Source: Myxococcales bacterium (GTDB lineage Bacteria > Myxococcota_A > Polyangia > Polyangiales > Polyangiaceae). Taken from it: a stretch of 34,600 nucleotides of DNA. Location of the stretch: the NCBI GenBank assembly GCA_023248745.1, contig JAHFDZ010000027.1, forward strand, positions 1,082-35,681, given 5' to 3'. The notes under the pieces are model-generated. The model saw only the letters and a program-made list of their open reading frames with translations, ran no database searches and was not told the origin of the DNA. Below are positions 15,745 through 24,122 of the stretch, piece by piece. Both the position numbers and the translations under genes were made by a program. Within the stretch, counting starts at the first letter, position 1, and the number at the start of each line of letters is the position of its first letter.

Positions 15745-18249
15745 TCACTCCCCCTCGGGCGGAAGCGGCCAATCGCCAAACTGCATTTCGATGACGTCGC
15801 CAACGCCTGCAAAGGCTTCAACGCCTTGGCTTCCAACGCGCACACGAAAGCCCGCGACCGACGGGTAGGGCGTTCGCGTTGTTGCGGTCAACGTTGTCGC
15901 TGTGACATTGCGTTGCAACCGTTCGATCACCACGCGGTGATGATCGAGCAGCTCAATTGTAACGAGCCCGGGTGACTTTTGGAACGCGATCGCCAGCGAT
16001 CCTCTTGCCTCGTTGTCCTTTGCGGCCGAGAACGTTCCCTTGACGTCGAACGTTGCAGGCTTGCTCGCTACAAAGCTGTTGACCCATGGCGATCGCTTGC
16101 CCGGTGCCGCCGCCGCGGTTTCGTCGGTGAGGCGCTTCTCTACTGAACCGTCGGTTTCGTAGGCGTCCGCAATGGGGCCCACCGCCACGCGTGGCTCGCC
16201 ACCTGTGTCGATCACGAAGACGCCAAGACGTGGCGCGCCTGCTCCGACGTAGGCAACTTTTTTTTCGAAACCCGATGTGAAATAGTCCGCGATGAAGCTC
16301 GCACCCTTTAGTCCATCATCTTGACGAGTGCGAAACGCGTCGAAGTACCATCCCGTGTACGTGGGTCCTCCGTCCGACGAGCCTGGTGTGATTTCCGCCA
16401 CCATTGAAAGAAACATCTTCTCGTCGTTGCTTAGGGCTCGCCCTTCGAGTTCGTGCTGCCCAATGACGCGCAAGGTTCGAAGTGTGCGCGAGAGATTCCC
16501 AAAGTAGACAGACGCATGCGTCTCGTCTTTCGGGTCGAGATGCTTCAGCGTGATTGCACCACGCTCTGCGTACTTGATGAGCGCATCGTAAGTTCCGATT
16601 GCGGGTTCGACGTACCCATCAGGAATTTCACAGCCTCCTTCGCTGTACGCTTGTCCTGCCATCAGAACGTAATTGTGACGCATCTGCGCGTACCCCGCGA
16701 CGACGGTGTTCATCTGTGCATCGGCGTAGGCATCAGTGTCCATATACGAAGGTGTTGTTCCGTCGGCCTTCTTTGCCGCGCTGCGAACGGCGGTGAGCCA
16801 GATACTGTAAAGATCGTTGCCTTTCTGCTCGATAATTTTGCGACTGATCCCGAGTTGCGGCTCGAGCGTCGGATACTTTTGTAGGTCGTGTTCGAGGTAG
16901 GTTTTTGCGCGATCGACGCCGAGCACAAACGCAACGTCGGCTGCGCCCATCATGTGACGTCCCTTGACTTCAGAATGGGTAAGAGGGCGAAACGCTGCAG
17001 TATCGGGCACAATGCGCGGTCCAAGAAACGTCGCGATTGCGGGCAATTCGACTGATCCTTCGGGCATATAGTGAATGCGCGCAGTGCGGTGGAAATCGCT
17101 GCCAATCGCCGCTTTGAGCTTCGGAAATTCCGCTTCGCTCAGCTCTGCGATCCCGCCCTTTTTTCGTAACATCGCGAGATCAGAAATCGTGACGTCTTCA
17201 CGCCTGCCCGCGAGGAGGCCCCACGCTTCATCAAGCTTGTTGACGTTGTCCGCCATGTCGGCGCGTGCTGCTAAGTCGGATAGCGCGAGCGCAACGACAG
17301 CTTCTCGAGGTGTTTCTAATGGCTCAGGAACGTCGCCAGGTTGCGAGCTTCGAGAGGATCGCGACACCAAGTTGAACTCGAGTCGCGACAGCCACATGGC
17401 CGCACGGAAGTAGCGCTCGAGACCCTTTGTATAGTGACCGCGGGGCTCGTACTGCGACCAGTCGACGATGCGAGGCCGGCCGAACAAGTCGACTTCGGCC
17501 ATGCCGCTGGCACCGTTTGCGGCTTTGAGTAACGCGCTCGTGTCGACGCCAAACGCGCTTGGTAGTTGCTCACCTGCGAGCAGTGATTGCGCCACGGTGA
17601 GATAGAGATCGAGATCACGACCGAGGGCGCCTGCGTAGCCTCCTTCGGCGAGCTTGCACCGCATCGCGGCGAGTGTGACGCGAAGCATTGGCTCGAGCGA
17701 ACGGCGCTCGATGTCGGCGATGAGTTGATCGTTCGAGACGTAGATCGCATGCAAAATCGAATCGGCCGAGACATAGAGCGGCAGCTGCGATTGATAGATT
17801 TCGTGGTACGCGCCTGCGTAGTTCGAGAACGACCAACGAGGCGAAACAACGAATCCGTTCTTCGAGAGGAGCGCGCGTTCCTCTTTCGTCAGCGACAGCC
17901 TTCGGTCGACGCGATCGAGATGGCGAGGCTTCGACTTCTTGTTCCAAGGCTTGCGCGGCACAATGGGCTCGTCGCTCTTGCTTGCGAGGAGTCTGGCCTG
18001 TACGCGGCTGAGATTCGAGTCGGCGATCTCGCATAGATTCTTTTCGTCCCAAGGTACGGCACGTCTGTCGGCTCCTTCCGGCGGCGGCTCCTGTTCGGAT
18101 GCTGGTGGAGGCGAGGGGACCTGGCACGTGGCCTTGTTTCCGCTCGTCGGCAGCGAAGGCGCCGTGGTCGGCGTCAACTTGCTCGCTAGTTGTGGGTCCG
18201 GCGCACACGCTGACAGGCTGAGGAAGACGAAAAGTCGTGTTTTTCTCAT
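15745..18249 (-). CDS. DUF3160-domain lipoprotein
   Basis: The protein has 834 aa from ATG 18249 (MRKTRLFVFLSLSACAPDPQ), a short lipoprotein signal with Cys at 15; the ORF-track start at 18270 adds seven residues before this signal and is rejected. A Pro/Ser-rich linker follows. The main domain has features of the DUF3160 family: SFSNYAGAYHEIYQSQLPLY, VSADSILHAIYVSNDQLIAD, many helices, a region MYNTVVAGYAQMRHNYVLMA-like (QMRHNYVLMAGQAYSEGG), and ITPGSSDGGPTYTGWYFDAF. DUF3160 proteins are large, cell-surface or periplasmic, and of unknown biochemistry; they are common in myxobacteria, Chloroflexi and other soil bacteria. The last 120 residues appear to form a separate beta domain. It is divergent from the Spy-like envelope-stress operon, with only 166 bp shared between the starts. 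Confidence 0.88.
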   Translation of the reverse strand: MRKTRLFVFLSLSACAPDPQLASKLTPTTAPSLPTSGNKATCQVPSPPPASEQEPPPEGADRRAVPWDEKNLCEIADSNLSRVQARLLASKSDEPIVPRKPWNKKSKPRHLDRVDRRLSLTKEERALLSKNGFVVSPRWSFSNYAGAYHEIYQSQLPLYVSADSILHAIYVSNDQLIADIERRSLEPMLRVTLAAMRCKLAEGGYAGALGRDLDLYLTVAQSLLAGEQLPSAFGVDTSALLKAANGASGMAEVDLFGRPRIVDWSQYEPRGHYTKGLERYFRAAMWLSRLEFNLVSRSSRSSQPGDVPEPLETPREAVVALALSDLAARADMADNVNKLDEAWGLLAGRREDVTISDLAMLRKKGGIAELSEAEFPKLKAAIGSDFHRTARIHYMPEGSVELPAIATFLGPRIVPDTAAFRPLTHSEVKGRHMMGAADVAFVLGVDRAKTYLEHDLQKYPTLEPQLGISRKIIEQKGNDLYSIWLTAVRSAAKKADGTTPSYMDTDAYADAQMNTVVAGYAQMRHNYVLMAGQAYSEGGCEIPDGYVEPAIGTYDALIKYAERGAITLKHLDPKDETHASVYFGNLSRTLRTLRVIGQHELEGRALSNDEKMFLSMVAEITPGSSDGGPTYTGWYFDAFRTRQDDGLKGASFIADYFTSGFEKKVAYVGAGAPRLGVFVIDTGGEPRVAVGPIADAYETDGSVEKRLTDETAAAAPGKRSPWVNSFVASKPATFDVKGTFSAAKDNEARGSLAIAFQKSPGLVTIELLDHHRVVIERLQRNVTATTLTATTRTPYPSVAGFRVRVGSQGVEAFAGVGDVIEMQFGDWPLPPEGE

Positions 18250-18316
18250 GGGTCTCTTGTGCTCAAGCATATGCGTGAGAACGCCCGACCGGCTGCGCTT
18301 CTTCGTTTCGGACGCC

Positions 18317-18334
18317 CTTCACACTTCTTCACAC
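18317..18334 (+). promoter_or_regulatory. Direct repeat, candidate OmpR/CpxR-type response regulator site
   Basis: CTTCACAC occurs twice with a ten-base period (18317-18324 and 18327-18334), about 85 bp upstream of the Spy-like start. OmpR/PhoB-class regulators bind direct repeats spaced by one helical turn, and the operon encodes such a regulator. TTCACA of the second copy, 17 bp before TTAACA, could also be a weak -35/-10 pair. The repeat is seen directly; its role as an autoregulation site is inferred. Confidence 0.4.
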
Positions 18335-18415
18335 TGATCCGGCAAGAGTCTTAACAACCAGGACCGATAGTTCTCTTGTCGGCGTCATCGTCTCGCCGCC
18401 AAAGGAGAACTTGCA

Positions 18416-18907
18416 ATGATTGGTTTCATCGTTGGAACGCTGTGTCTGGTCGGATTGGTAAAGGTTGCGCGAGGAGGCTTTGGTCGCCGTCGGTTTGCCT
18501 ACGCGGGTGGTTGTCATGGCGGGTACGGTGGCCACCAAGGGGCGCCCGGACCGTCATTTCGCGGCTTTGGAGGACCGTGGTCCATCTTCGAACAGCTCGG
18601 TCTCACCCGCGATCAAGCCAAAGCATTTCGCGGACTCAAAGAAGAGTGGATCGACGCAGCATTCGCCGCGCGCAAGTCGGTGCAAGTTGTAAAGAACGAT
18701 GTCGCGAGCGCGTTGCGAACGGACTCGTTTGACGAAACGCTTGTTGGCGAAAGCCTCGCGCGTTTCGACGAAGTGACCGATGCGTTCAAGAAATCGATGC
18801 TTACGTCGCTTGCGAAGGCTCACCAAGTGCTTGATGCGCGTCAACGCGAGCGACTTGCAGAGCTGCTCGAGGACGGCGGTCTATTTCGAGGCCGACGTGG
18901 TTGGTGA
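18416..18907 (+). CDS. Spy/CpxP-like (LTxxQ) envelope stress protein
   Basis: The 163-aa protein begins with a hydrophobic segment (MIGFIVGTLCLVGLVKVA), then a Gly/His-rich stretch (GGCHGGYGGHQGAPG) and a helical domain starting FEQLGLTRDQAKAFRGLKEE. LTRDQ matches the LTxxQ motif of the Spy/CpxP family, and LDARQRERLAELLED near the C-terminus matches its second copy. Spy and CpxP are periplasmic chaperone or sensor-inhibitor proteins that respond to misfolded protein or metals; here the lack of a clear cleavage site suggests it stays membrane-anchored. AAAGGAG lies seven bases before ATG 18416. It leads an operon with a response regulator and a histidine kinase, the same functional grouping as cpxP-cpxR-cpxA. 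The His-rich stretch could bind metal. Confidence 0.82.
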   Translation: MIGFIVGTLCLVGLVKVARGGFGRRRFAYAGGCHGGYGGHQGAPGPSFRGFGGPWSIFEQLGLTRDQAKAFRGLKEEWIDAAFAARKSVQVVKNDVASALRTDSFDETLVGESLARFDEVTDAFKKSMLTSLAKAHQVLDARQRERLAELLEDGGLFRGRRGW

Positions 18908-18929
18908 CAATTTGTAACAAGGAAAGATC

Positions 18930-19115
18930 ATGAAACGAAAAATTGCCATCGCCCTCTTGTCGCTCGGAACCATTGCAGGCTTCGCATGTGGATTTCATTC
19001 TCTACGTCGCGGAATTGCTTGTCACCGTGAAAGGCAGGACACTTTCGAACGCCACGTCGCTACGATTTGCACCGACGCTGCGCTACGCGCAAAGCAAGAT
19101 ACGAATCGTGACTGA
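18930..19115 (+). CDS. Small exported or membrane protein of the stress operon
   Basis: This 61-aa product starts MKRKIAIALLSLGTIAGFAC, a clear signal-like sequence with charged start and hydrophobic core; Cys at 20 (AGFAC) could be a lipobox variant. The remainder is short, basic and has three further Cys residues. AAGGAAAG sits five bases upstream of ATG 18930, a good ribosome site, and it begins 22 bp after the Spy-like stop, so translation is likely. I recognise no family. Position between the Spy-like protein and the two-component genes suggests an accessory envelope role. A hairpin follows before the response regulator gene. Confidence 0.65.
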   Translation: MKRKIAIALLSLGTIAGFACGFHSLRRGIACHRERQDTFERHVATICTDAALRAKQDTNRD

Positions 19116-19134
19116 TGAACAGCGTGAATCTGTC

Positions 19135-19159
19135 CGGTGTCTTAAGTCTAAAGACACCG
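19135..19159 (+). promoter_or_regulatory. Intercistronic hairpin before the response regulator gene
   Basis: CGGTGTCTT and AAGACACCG form perfect nine-base arms around a seven-base loop in the 75-bp gap between the small protein and the response regulator. No T run follows, so it is unlikely to be a full terminator. Such structures can stop 3' decay and make the first genes of an operon more abundant than the later ones, here effector proteins over regulators. Confidence 0.5.
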
Positions 19160-19190
19160 CCTAAGCCACCGGGCAGAGTAAGGTGAACCA

Positions 19191-19874
19191 ATGCCCTCTC
19201 GGGTCCTTCTAGTTGACGACGACGCCCGTCTTCACGAACTCCTCAAGAGCTATCTCGAAGACAATGGTTTCGTCGTCGCGAGCGCGCGCGACGGAAGAGA
19301 AGGGCTCGAAAGACTCGCCCGCGAGCCGTTCGATGCCGTCCTTCTCGACGTAATGATGCCGGGTATGGATGGCCTCGAAGTGTGTCGTCGTATTCGGGAC
19401 AAAAGTCAGATCCCGATCGTCATGCTCACGGCGAAGGGCGACGAGACGGATCGGGTCGTGGGGCTTGAGCTCGGTGCCGATGACTATCTGGCCAAACCCT
19501 TCGGACCCCGTGAATTGCTGGCTCGATTGCGCGCCGTACTTCGTCGTGCCACGCCAAACGAAGCTGGAAGAAGTTTGCGCGTAGCCGATCTCGAAGTTGA
19601 GATCGGTGCGCGCAGGGTCCTTCTCGCTGGGCGCGAAATCGAACTCACAGGGATCGAATTTGACCTCCTCGTGGCCTTGGCCGAACGGCCCAATCGTGTG
19701 GTGTCCCGCGAGGTACTGCTCGAACTTGCGGGGCGCACCGATACGCACGTCAGCGACCGTACGGTCGATGTGCACATTTCGCATTTGCGCCAAAAACTCG
19801 GCGACGAAGCTCGCACGCCCAAGCGAATCAAAACAGTGCGAGGCGTCGGATACGTGCTGACGAGCGGAACGTAA
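19191..19874 (+). CDS. OmpR/CpxR-family two-component response regulator
   Basis: The 227-aa protein has a receiver domain (1-118) with acidic pocket VDDDAR (D9-D11), phospho-acceptor D53 in LLDVMMPGMDGLEV, Thr 80 in VMLTAKGD, and Lys 102 in AKPFGPRELLARL. A winged-helix DNA-binding domain follows (about 130-225), with SDRTVDVHISHLRQKLGD and the C-terminal IKTVRGVGYVL that marks the OmpR/PhoB class. All phosphorylation residues are intact. ATG 19191 is preceded by a modest AAGGTG site. It sits one base upstream of its partner histidine kinase. It probably controls its own operon through the direct repeat upstream of the Spy-like gene, which is an inference. Confidence 0.96.
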   Translation: MPSRVLLVDDDARLHELLKSYLEDNGFVVASARDGREGLERLAREPFDAVLLDVMMPGMDGLEVCRRIRDKSQIPIVMLTAKGDETDRVVGLELGADDYLAKPFGPRELLARLRAVLRRATPNEAGRSLRVADLEVEIGARRVLLAGREIELTGIEFDLLVALAERPNRVVSREVLLELAGRTDTHVSDRTVDVHISHLRQKLGDEARTPKRIKTVRGVGYVLTSGT

Positions 19875-19875
19875 G

Positions 19876-21129
19876 ATGCATCGATCTCACTGCCAAACCC
19901 GAGAAGGCAACGGTCTTTACCGTTACGTTGGCGCGCACATGCATCGCCGGATCTTTGCCGGTTTTGCCTTCGCAATTTTCGCAGCAGGTTTGGTTGTCGC
20001 ACTTCTTGCGAAGCTGTCGGCCACGGGGGCGTGGAGTGAGCAAGAGGCTCGTCTTCGCACCTATGTGGGTCAAGAATTCGCGGTCGACTGGAGCGATCCG
20101 ACCGCGCGCCTTGCGCGTGCAGAAAGGGTGCATAAGCACCTCGGGCTGGGTGTCGTTCTTGTTGACGATCGTGGGGCTAGGCAAACCATTGGACCACAGT
20201 GCAAGCACACGTTGGATGCGCCGGTTCTATCGGGTGACAAGAAGTTGGGCGATGTGCGCGTTTGCTATCCCGCGCCGCACTTGATGGGCATGCGATTCGT
20301 TGGCGCTGGCGTTGTTGTTCTCGTGGTTTTGTGGATGCTCGCTGGCAAGCTCGCTCGCCACATTACGCGCCCACTCGCCGAGGTTGCACGCGTGGCAGAA
20401 GAGCTTGCACAGGGAAACCTGAGTGCGAGGGCACGACTGCCGCATGGCGTTGGAGAGGTGCGCGACGTCGCGGCTGCCCTCAATCGAATGGCGGAGAGAA
20501 TTGACAAGCAACTTACTGATCAACGCGCTTTACTTGCTGGTGTTTCGCACGAAATTCGCACGCCTCTCGCGAGGATGCGCTTCTTCATCGAACGCTTGCG
20601 TGGGCGCAGTGAGGTAAAGACAATTGACGACATCGAGCGCGAGGTCCTCGAGATGGACGAGCTCGTGGGAGAGCTCCTCGCGGGTTCCCGACTCGATTTC
20701 GGTGCGCCTTCGCGATCGACAATCAACGTTACCGAAATCGCAGTCGCAGCGCTGGAACGCATCGAGGAGCCGCCTGAAAAATTGAGCGTCGAGGGCGATA
20801 ACCGTGAGGTAGTCGGCGATCCCACGCTCGTTCGACGCGCGCTTTTGAACTTGCTTCTCAACGCACGTCGTCACGGTGGCGGCGTTGAGCAGTTGGCGAT
20901 TACGTGTACGTCTGAGCGCATTCGCTTCGAGGTACTCGACACGGGTGGTGGCTTTCCGAAAGGCGAAGAGGAGCGCGCATTCGAACCGTTTGTGACTGCT
21001 GGAACCGAAGGATCGGTGGGCCTTGGGCTCGCGCTTGTTCGTCGAATCGCCGTTGCGCATGGCGGTCGCGCGTTTGCCGAAAATCGCGAGCACGGTGGAG
21101 CGCGCGTCGTCTTCGAGCTGCCACGCTGA
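19876..21129 (+). CDS. Sensor histidine kinase, CpxA/EnvZ type
   Basis: The 417-aa protein has membrane helix 1 at about 24-46 and helix 2 at about 141-157, enclosing a short periplasmic sensor domain (about 95 residues) with two Cys (QCKHT, VCYPA). Then come a HAMP linker (RHITRPLAEVARVAEELAQG), the dimerisation and phospho-accepting box SHEIRTPLARM with H225, and an ATPase domain with N-box LLNLLLNARRHGG, G1 DTGGGFP and G2 GLGLALVRRIA. All catalytic boxes are present. The start at ATG 19876 lies one base after the regulator stop; ATG 19939 (MHRRIFAGFAF) is a possible shorter start but has no ribosome site. Together with the upstream genes it forms a Cpx-like envelope sensing unit. Confidence 0.95.
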   Translation: MHRSHCQTREGNGLYRYVGAHMHRRIFAGFAFAIFAAGLVVALLAKLSATGAWSEQEARLRTYVGQEFAVDWSDPTARLARAERVHKHLGLGVVLVDDRGARQTIGPQCKHTLDAPVLSGDKKLGDVRVCYPAPHLMGMRFVGAGVVVLVVLWMLAGKLARHITRPLAEVARVAEELAQGNLSARARLPHGVGEVRDVAAALNRMAERIDKQLTDQRALLAGVSHEIRTPLARMRFFIERLRGRSEVKTIDDIEREVLEMDELVGELLAGSRLDFGAPSRSTINVTEIAVAALERIEEPPEKLSVEGDNREVVGDPTLVRRALLNLLLNARRHGGGVEQLAITCTSERIRFEVLDTGGGFPKGEEERAFEPFVTAGTEGSVGLGLALVRRIAVAHGGRAFAENREHGGARVVFELPR

Positions 21130-21238
21130 AAACACGCACAAAGTTACCGATCTGTCCTACTTCCACGCATCTTACGTAATTGAATACTTGGCCAACTCTC
21201 GCTCACTATGACTTTTTGGTGTGCGTGGAGGCTCACCG

Positions 21239-22507
21239 ATGGCGGCGATGACCGAAGGCTGCAGCGTATGCGGTACGCGATTCGAGATGCAGTTCCGTTA
21301 CCAAATGGAGGAGAAGGACGGCGGGTTTGCGTTCTATTGCTCTCAGCAATGTCACGACAAGAGTTTGCGTGGCATTCAAGAGGGCGGCGTGACATGTGAC
21401 GCATGCAACAAGCACTTTGTGCTCGAGCTCGTGTCGCAAGTTGTGCGATCGAAGGGGCAAAGACGATACGCATGCGGCGATGCGTGCCGAAGTCAGCTTC
21501 TTGCGGAAGCGGGCGGGGCGAGGCTCAGTGCGTTTCTGGGCGCCGACGCGCCGACCGCAAAAGCGCCGCCGATGCCGCACGAAGTCGAAACGGTGCAACC
21601 TACAAGCATTGCAAGTGCGCCTCTATCGATGGCTCCCGGAGCCCTTCCGAGCGCACTGCCACCCACTCCACTCGTCAGCATGATGGCGCCGCGTAAGATT
21701 GATTGTCCGCGCAAGCTCGCGATCTTCAATCACAAGGGCGGCACCGGCAAAACGACGACCAGCGTAAGCATCGCTGCAGGTCTTGCGGCACGGGGTCTAC
21801 GAGTGCTTCTCGTCGACACCGACTCGCAAGGAAACGTCGGCGTATCGTTCGGCATCAAGGCCGAAAAGTCGCTCTACCATGTGCTTGTCATGGGGATGAA
21901 GCCTCAGGACGCTGCCGTCAACGTTCGTCCGAACCTCGACGTAATCATCTCGAACGAAACGCTCGCCGCGGCGGAATTGTATCTCGCAGGGCGACAAAAT
22001 CGTGACCGCGTTCTGCGCGATCGTCTTGCGGGCGCGGCCGAACGCTACGACGTCATGGTTCTTGACTGTTCCCCTTCGCTCTCGCTCATGAATCAAAACG
22101 CCTTGGTTGCGACCGACGGCATTGTGGTTCCTGTTGCGTGTGACTTCCTGTCGCTCGTCGGCGTGAGGCAAGTCGTCAAGACGGTGAAGAATGTAAACTC
22201 GCTGCTTCACCATCCGGTGAAGATTCACGGTGTCCTTCCGACCTTCTACGAGAAGCGCGCGCGTATCTGTCGCGATGCGGTCGAAACAATGAAGGAGCAC
22301 TTCGGAGACCGTGTTTTGCCGCCAATTCGCGCGGTAACAAAAATCAAGGAAGCGCCCGCGCAAGGTCGTACCATCTTTGAGTACGCGCCCGAGTCGTACG
22401 CAGCGCAAGACTACATGCGGGTTGTTGACTTGTTGATTGACGGCACATCGGTTGCGGCGATGCAGACCGATGAAATGGATGATGACGCCCACGCGAGTGT
22501 GGCCTGA
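21239..22507 (+). CDS. ParA/MinD-family ATPase with two N-terminal Cys modules
   Basis: ATG 21239 has GGAGG at eight bases and is preferred over GTG 21221; the product is 422 aa. The N-terminus holds two tandem, equally spaced Cys modules, C-x2-C-x22-C-x3-C, at 8/11/34/38 and 53/56/79/83, probably two zinc-binding treble-clef-like units. A Pro/Ala/Ser-rich linker (about 100-150) follows. The ParA domain starts near 158 with the deviant Walker [12 protein letters not shown] (both signature lysines, K166 and K171), then [10 protein letters not shown] and [18 protein letters not shown]. ParA ATPases use ATP-dependent DNA binding to position chromosomes, plasmids or protein clusters. Here the partner is a ribbon-helix-helix protein 13 bp downstream, not a ParB, so the cargo is uncertain. 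The Cys modules are an unusual addition. Confidence 0.93.
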   Translation: MAAMTEGCSVCGTRFEMQFRYQMEEKDGGFAFYCSQQCHDKSLRGIQEGGVTCDACNKHFVLELVSQVVRSKGQRRYACGDACRSQLLAEAGGARLSAFLGADAPTAKAPPMPHEVETVQPTSIASAPLSMAPGALPSALPPTPLVSMMAPRKIDCPRKLAIFNHKGGTGKTTTSVSIAAGLAARGLRVLLVDTDSQGNVGVSFGIKAEKSLYHVLVMGMKPQDAAVNVRPNLDVIISNETLAAAELYLAGRQNRDRVLRDRLAGAAERYDVMVLDCSPSLSLMNQNALVATDGIVVPVACDFLSLVGVRQVVKTVKNVNSLLHHPVKIHGVLPTFYEKRARICRDAVETMKEHFGDRVLPPIRAVTKIKEAPAQGRTIFEYAPESYAAQDYMRVVDLLIDGTSVAAMQTDEMDDDAHASVA

Positions 22508-22520
22508 AAGGAGGCGACTG

Positions 22521-22841
22521 ATGCCAGGACGTGATGAAGAGATGGGGTTGGCGGGCGCCCGCGTACTCGACGCTGACGAGGTCGAGGGCGTGCTTTCGGG
22601 TGCATTCTACACACAGGCTCCCGACACGCGCAGGCCACCGGCCCCGCGTGATGAAGAAGTGAAAGAGAAGCCGACTCACTACAAGGTGATCTGCATCTCG
22701 ATGTACACGAAGGACCTCGAACGCCTCGACTCGCTTGTCGACGAACTGAAGTCCCGAGGCGTAACCAAGGCGAGCCGAAGCGCGCTCATTCGCGCGGCGC
22801 TCGATCAGGTTGATCTCGATCGTGTGCCGCGAGGGATTTGA
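22521..22841 (+). CDS. Ribbon-helix-helix (CopG/MetJ-like) partner of the ParA protein
   Basis: The gene starts at ATG 22521 with a near-perfect AAAGGAGG six bases upstream; the ORF-track start at 22437 lies inside parA. The 106-aa protein has a disordered acidic N-terminus ([20 protein letters not shown]), a Pro-rich middle, and a C-terminal ribbon-helix-helix domain: beta strand [20 protein letters not shown], followed by helix-turn-helix [15 protein letters not shown]. Such proteins bind DNA as dimers, and in plasmid systems (for example ParG, Omega) an N-terminal flexible tail stimulates the ParA ATPase. The layout here fits that pattern. A role as DNA-binding adaptor and autorepressor of the parA operon is inferred from arrangement. 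Confidence 0.85.
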   Translation: MPGRDEEMGLAGARVLDADEVEGVLSGAFYTQAPDTRRPPAPRDEEVKEKPTHYKVICISMYTKDLERLDSLVDELKSRGVTKASRSALIRAALDQVDLDRVPRGI

Positions 22842-22871
22842 TCGCGGCGGGAGCGGTTAGCTTCCGACAGA

Positions 22872-22953
22872 GAGCACCGACTATGTGCTCAGGGTGTTAG
22901 TGCGGCGCAGAACGAAAAACGGATGAGCTGCAAGCGCAAAGTGGCCATCCGTT
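22872..22953 (+). terminator. Two hairpins after the parA operon, possible terminators
   Basis: GAGCAC-cgactat-GTGCTC (22872-22890) is a perfect six-base stem. AACGGATG and CATCCGTT (22918-22953) make a perfect eight-base stem with a 20-base loop, followed by GGTGTTTTGCG. Neither has a proper T run, so intrinsic termination is only moderately supported. They lie 31 and 77 bases after the stop of the ribbon-helix-helix gene. Confidence 0.35.
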
Positions 22954-23049
22954 GGTGTTTTGCGCCTATTTTGACTTAGCGTCTCATCTGCACGTTGGTA
23001 ACCAACAGGTCACTTGCGGCTGGGCAAAGTTGCGTGCACTACTCGCGCC

Positions 23050-24033
23050 GTGACTGTCGCAAGAAGCCAAGTTTGGGTACTGCTGAGCTCCATCGTTTTT
23101 TCCGCATGCGCCCTCGGCGAAGCGACCGATGTTGACGATTTGAAGCCTGGCGATGGCGGTGCGGATGTGCACGCGCCAAAGAGCGATGCTGCGGCGCCAA
23201 AAGACTCCTCGACCAACACCGTCGACGCTGGGTTAGACGCAACCCCAAATCCAGGTGATGCGTCCGCAGACGCGAACGACGCTTCTACGGATGCGAGCGA
23301 CGCACAGGTCACCAAGGATGCTGCCAATGACGCTCCCGTAGTGGTGGATGCCGCGAAAGATAGCGCCCCCGACGCACCGCCAAAGGATGCCGCGAAAGAT
23401 GTCGTCGTGGACGCGCCACCCGATTCGAGCGTCGATGCTGGATCGGACGCGTCTGTTGACGCAATGATCGACGCACCCGCCGATGCACCTGTTGTCGATG
23501 CCCCCATTACTGACAGCGGCACCGACGGCGGTGCGTCCGGCCTCACGTGTCCCAACGGCGCGTGCTTGCTAATCAGCGAAGTTTACGAAGGCGCAAGCAA
23601 CGACAAGGCCCTCGAGATCTACAATGCTTGCACGGCAAACGTTGATCTCACCTCGGTCGACGTGTGCATTGAGTTCAACTCGTCTTCGTATTGCAAGAAC
23701 GGTACGGGAACAGGCAACACGATTGCGCTCACGGGTATGCTCAAGCCCCGAGAGACCTTTGTACTCTGCCACAGTTCCATTTCTTCCTCGGGCTCGTGCG
23801 ACAAGCTCGACGTGAAGCTCGCATTCAACGGCAACGATCGCATCGCGCTGCTTCGCAACAACAGCATCGTCGACGCGTTTGGTGAGCTCGGCAAAGACCC
23901 AGGCGATCTTTGGGCAGAGCAAGATTACCGTCGCACGACATGCGGCGCTTATCTCGGAACCGGAACGTTCTCGACGTCGAGCTACGTGAGCCAAGCATCG
24001 AGCAGCTTCGCCGATCTTGGTAAGGGTCCTTGA
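23050..24033 (+). CDS. Lipoprotein with Asp/Ala-rich linker and lamin-tail domain
   Basis: The likely start is GTG 23050, giving MTVARSQVWVLLSSIVFSAC, a good lipoprotein signal with Cys at 20; the track start at TTG 23014 adds 12 unneeded residues. A linker of about 145 residues is made almost wholly of Asp, Ala, Pro and Ser (KDAANDAPVVVDAAKDSAPD). The C-terminal 155 residues form a lamin-tail domain (LTD): LLISEVYEGASNDKALEIYN, then VDLTSVDVCIEF, LKPRETFVLCHSS, and FNGNDRIALLRNNSIVDAFG. LTDs occur in secreted bacterial proteins, often with nucleases, but none is attached here. There are several Cys, probably disulfide-forming. The protein should sit on the cell surface or in the periplasm; its function is unknown. 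Confidence 0.85.
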   Translation: MTVARSQVWVLLSSIVFSACALGEATDVDDLKPGDGGADVHAPKSDAAAPKDSSTNTVDAGLDATPNPGDASADANDASTDASDAQVTKDAANDAPVVVDAAKDSAPDAPPKDAAKDVVVDAPPDSSVDAGSDASVDAMIDAPADAPVVDAPITDSGTDGGASGLTCPNGACLLISEVYEGASNDKALEIYNACTANVDLTSVDVCIEFNSSSYCKNGTGTGNTIALTGMLKPRETFVLCHSSISSSGSCDKLDVKLAFNGNDRIALLRNNSIVDAFGELGKDPGDLWAEQDYRRTTCGAYLGTGTFSTSSYVSQASSSFADLGKGP

Positions 24034-24037
24034 CGAA

Positions 24038-24065
24038 TGGCGCTTGTGAGTCGATCACAGCGCCA
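24038..24065 (+). terminator. Hairpin immediately after the lamin-tail lipoprotein
   Basis: TGGCGC-t-TGTGA, a five-base loop, then TCACA-GCGCCA: eleven base pairs with one bulged T, starting five bases after the stop codon. There is no T run, so it may be an mRNA-stabilising hairpin or a weak terminator. Confidence 0.4.
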
Positions 24066-24122
24066 ATCTGCGTTCCGATAAGCTGACAGGTCGGGCCTCC
24101 AAGACCGCGAGCAAACGCCCAT

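Noticed and set aside
21797-22492. 231-aa minus-strand ORF opposite parA
   Set aside because: Antisense shadow; the plus strand has intact Walker motifs.
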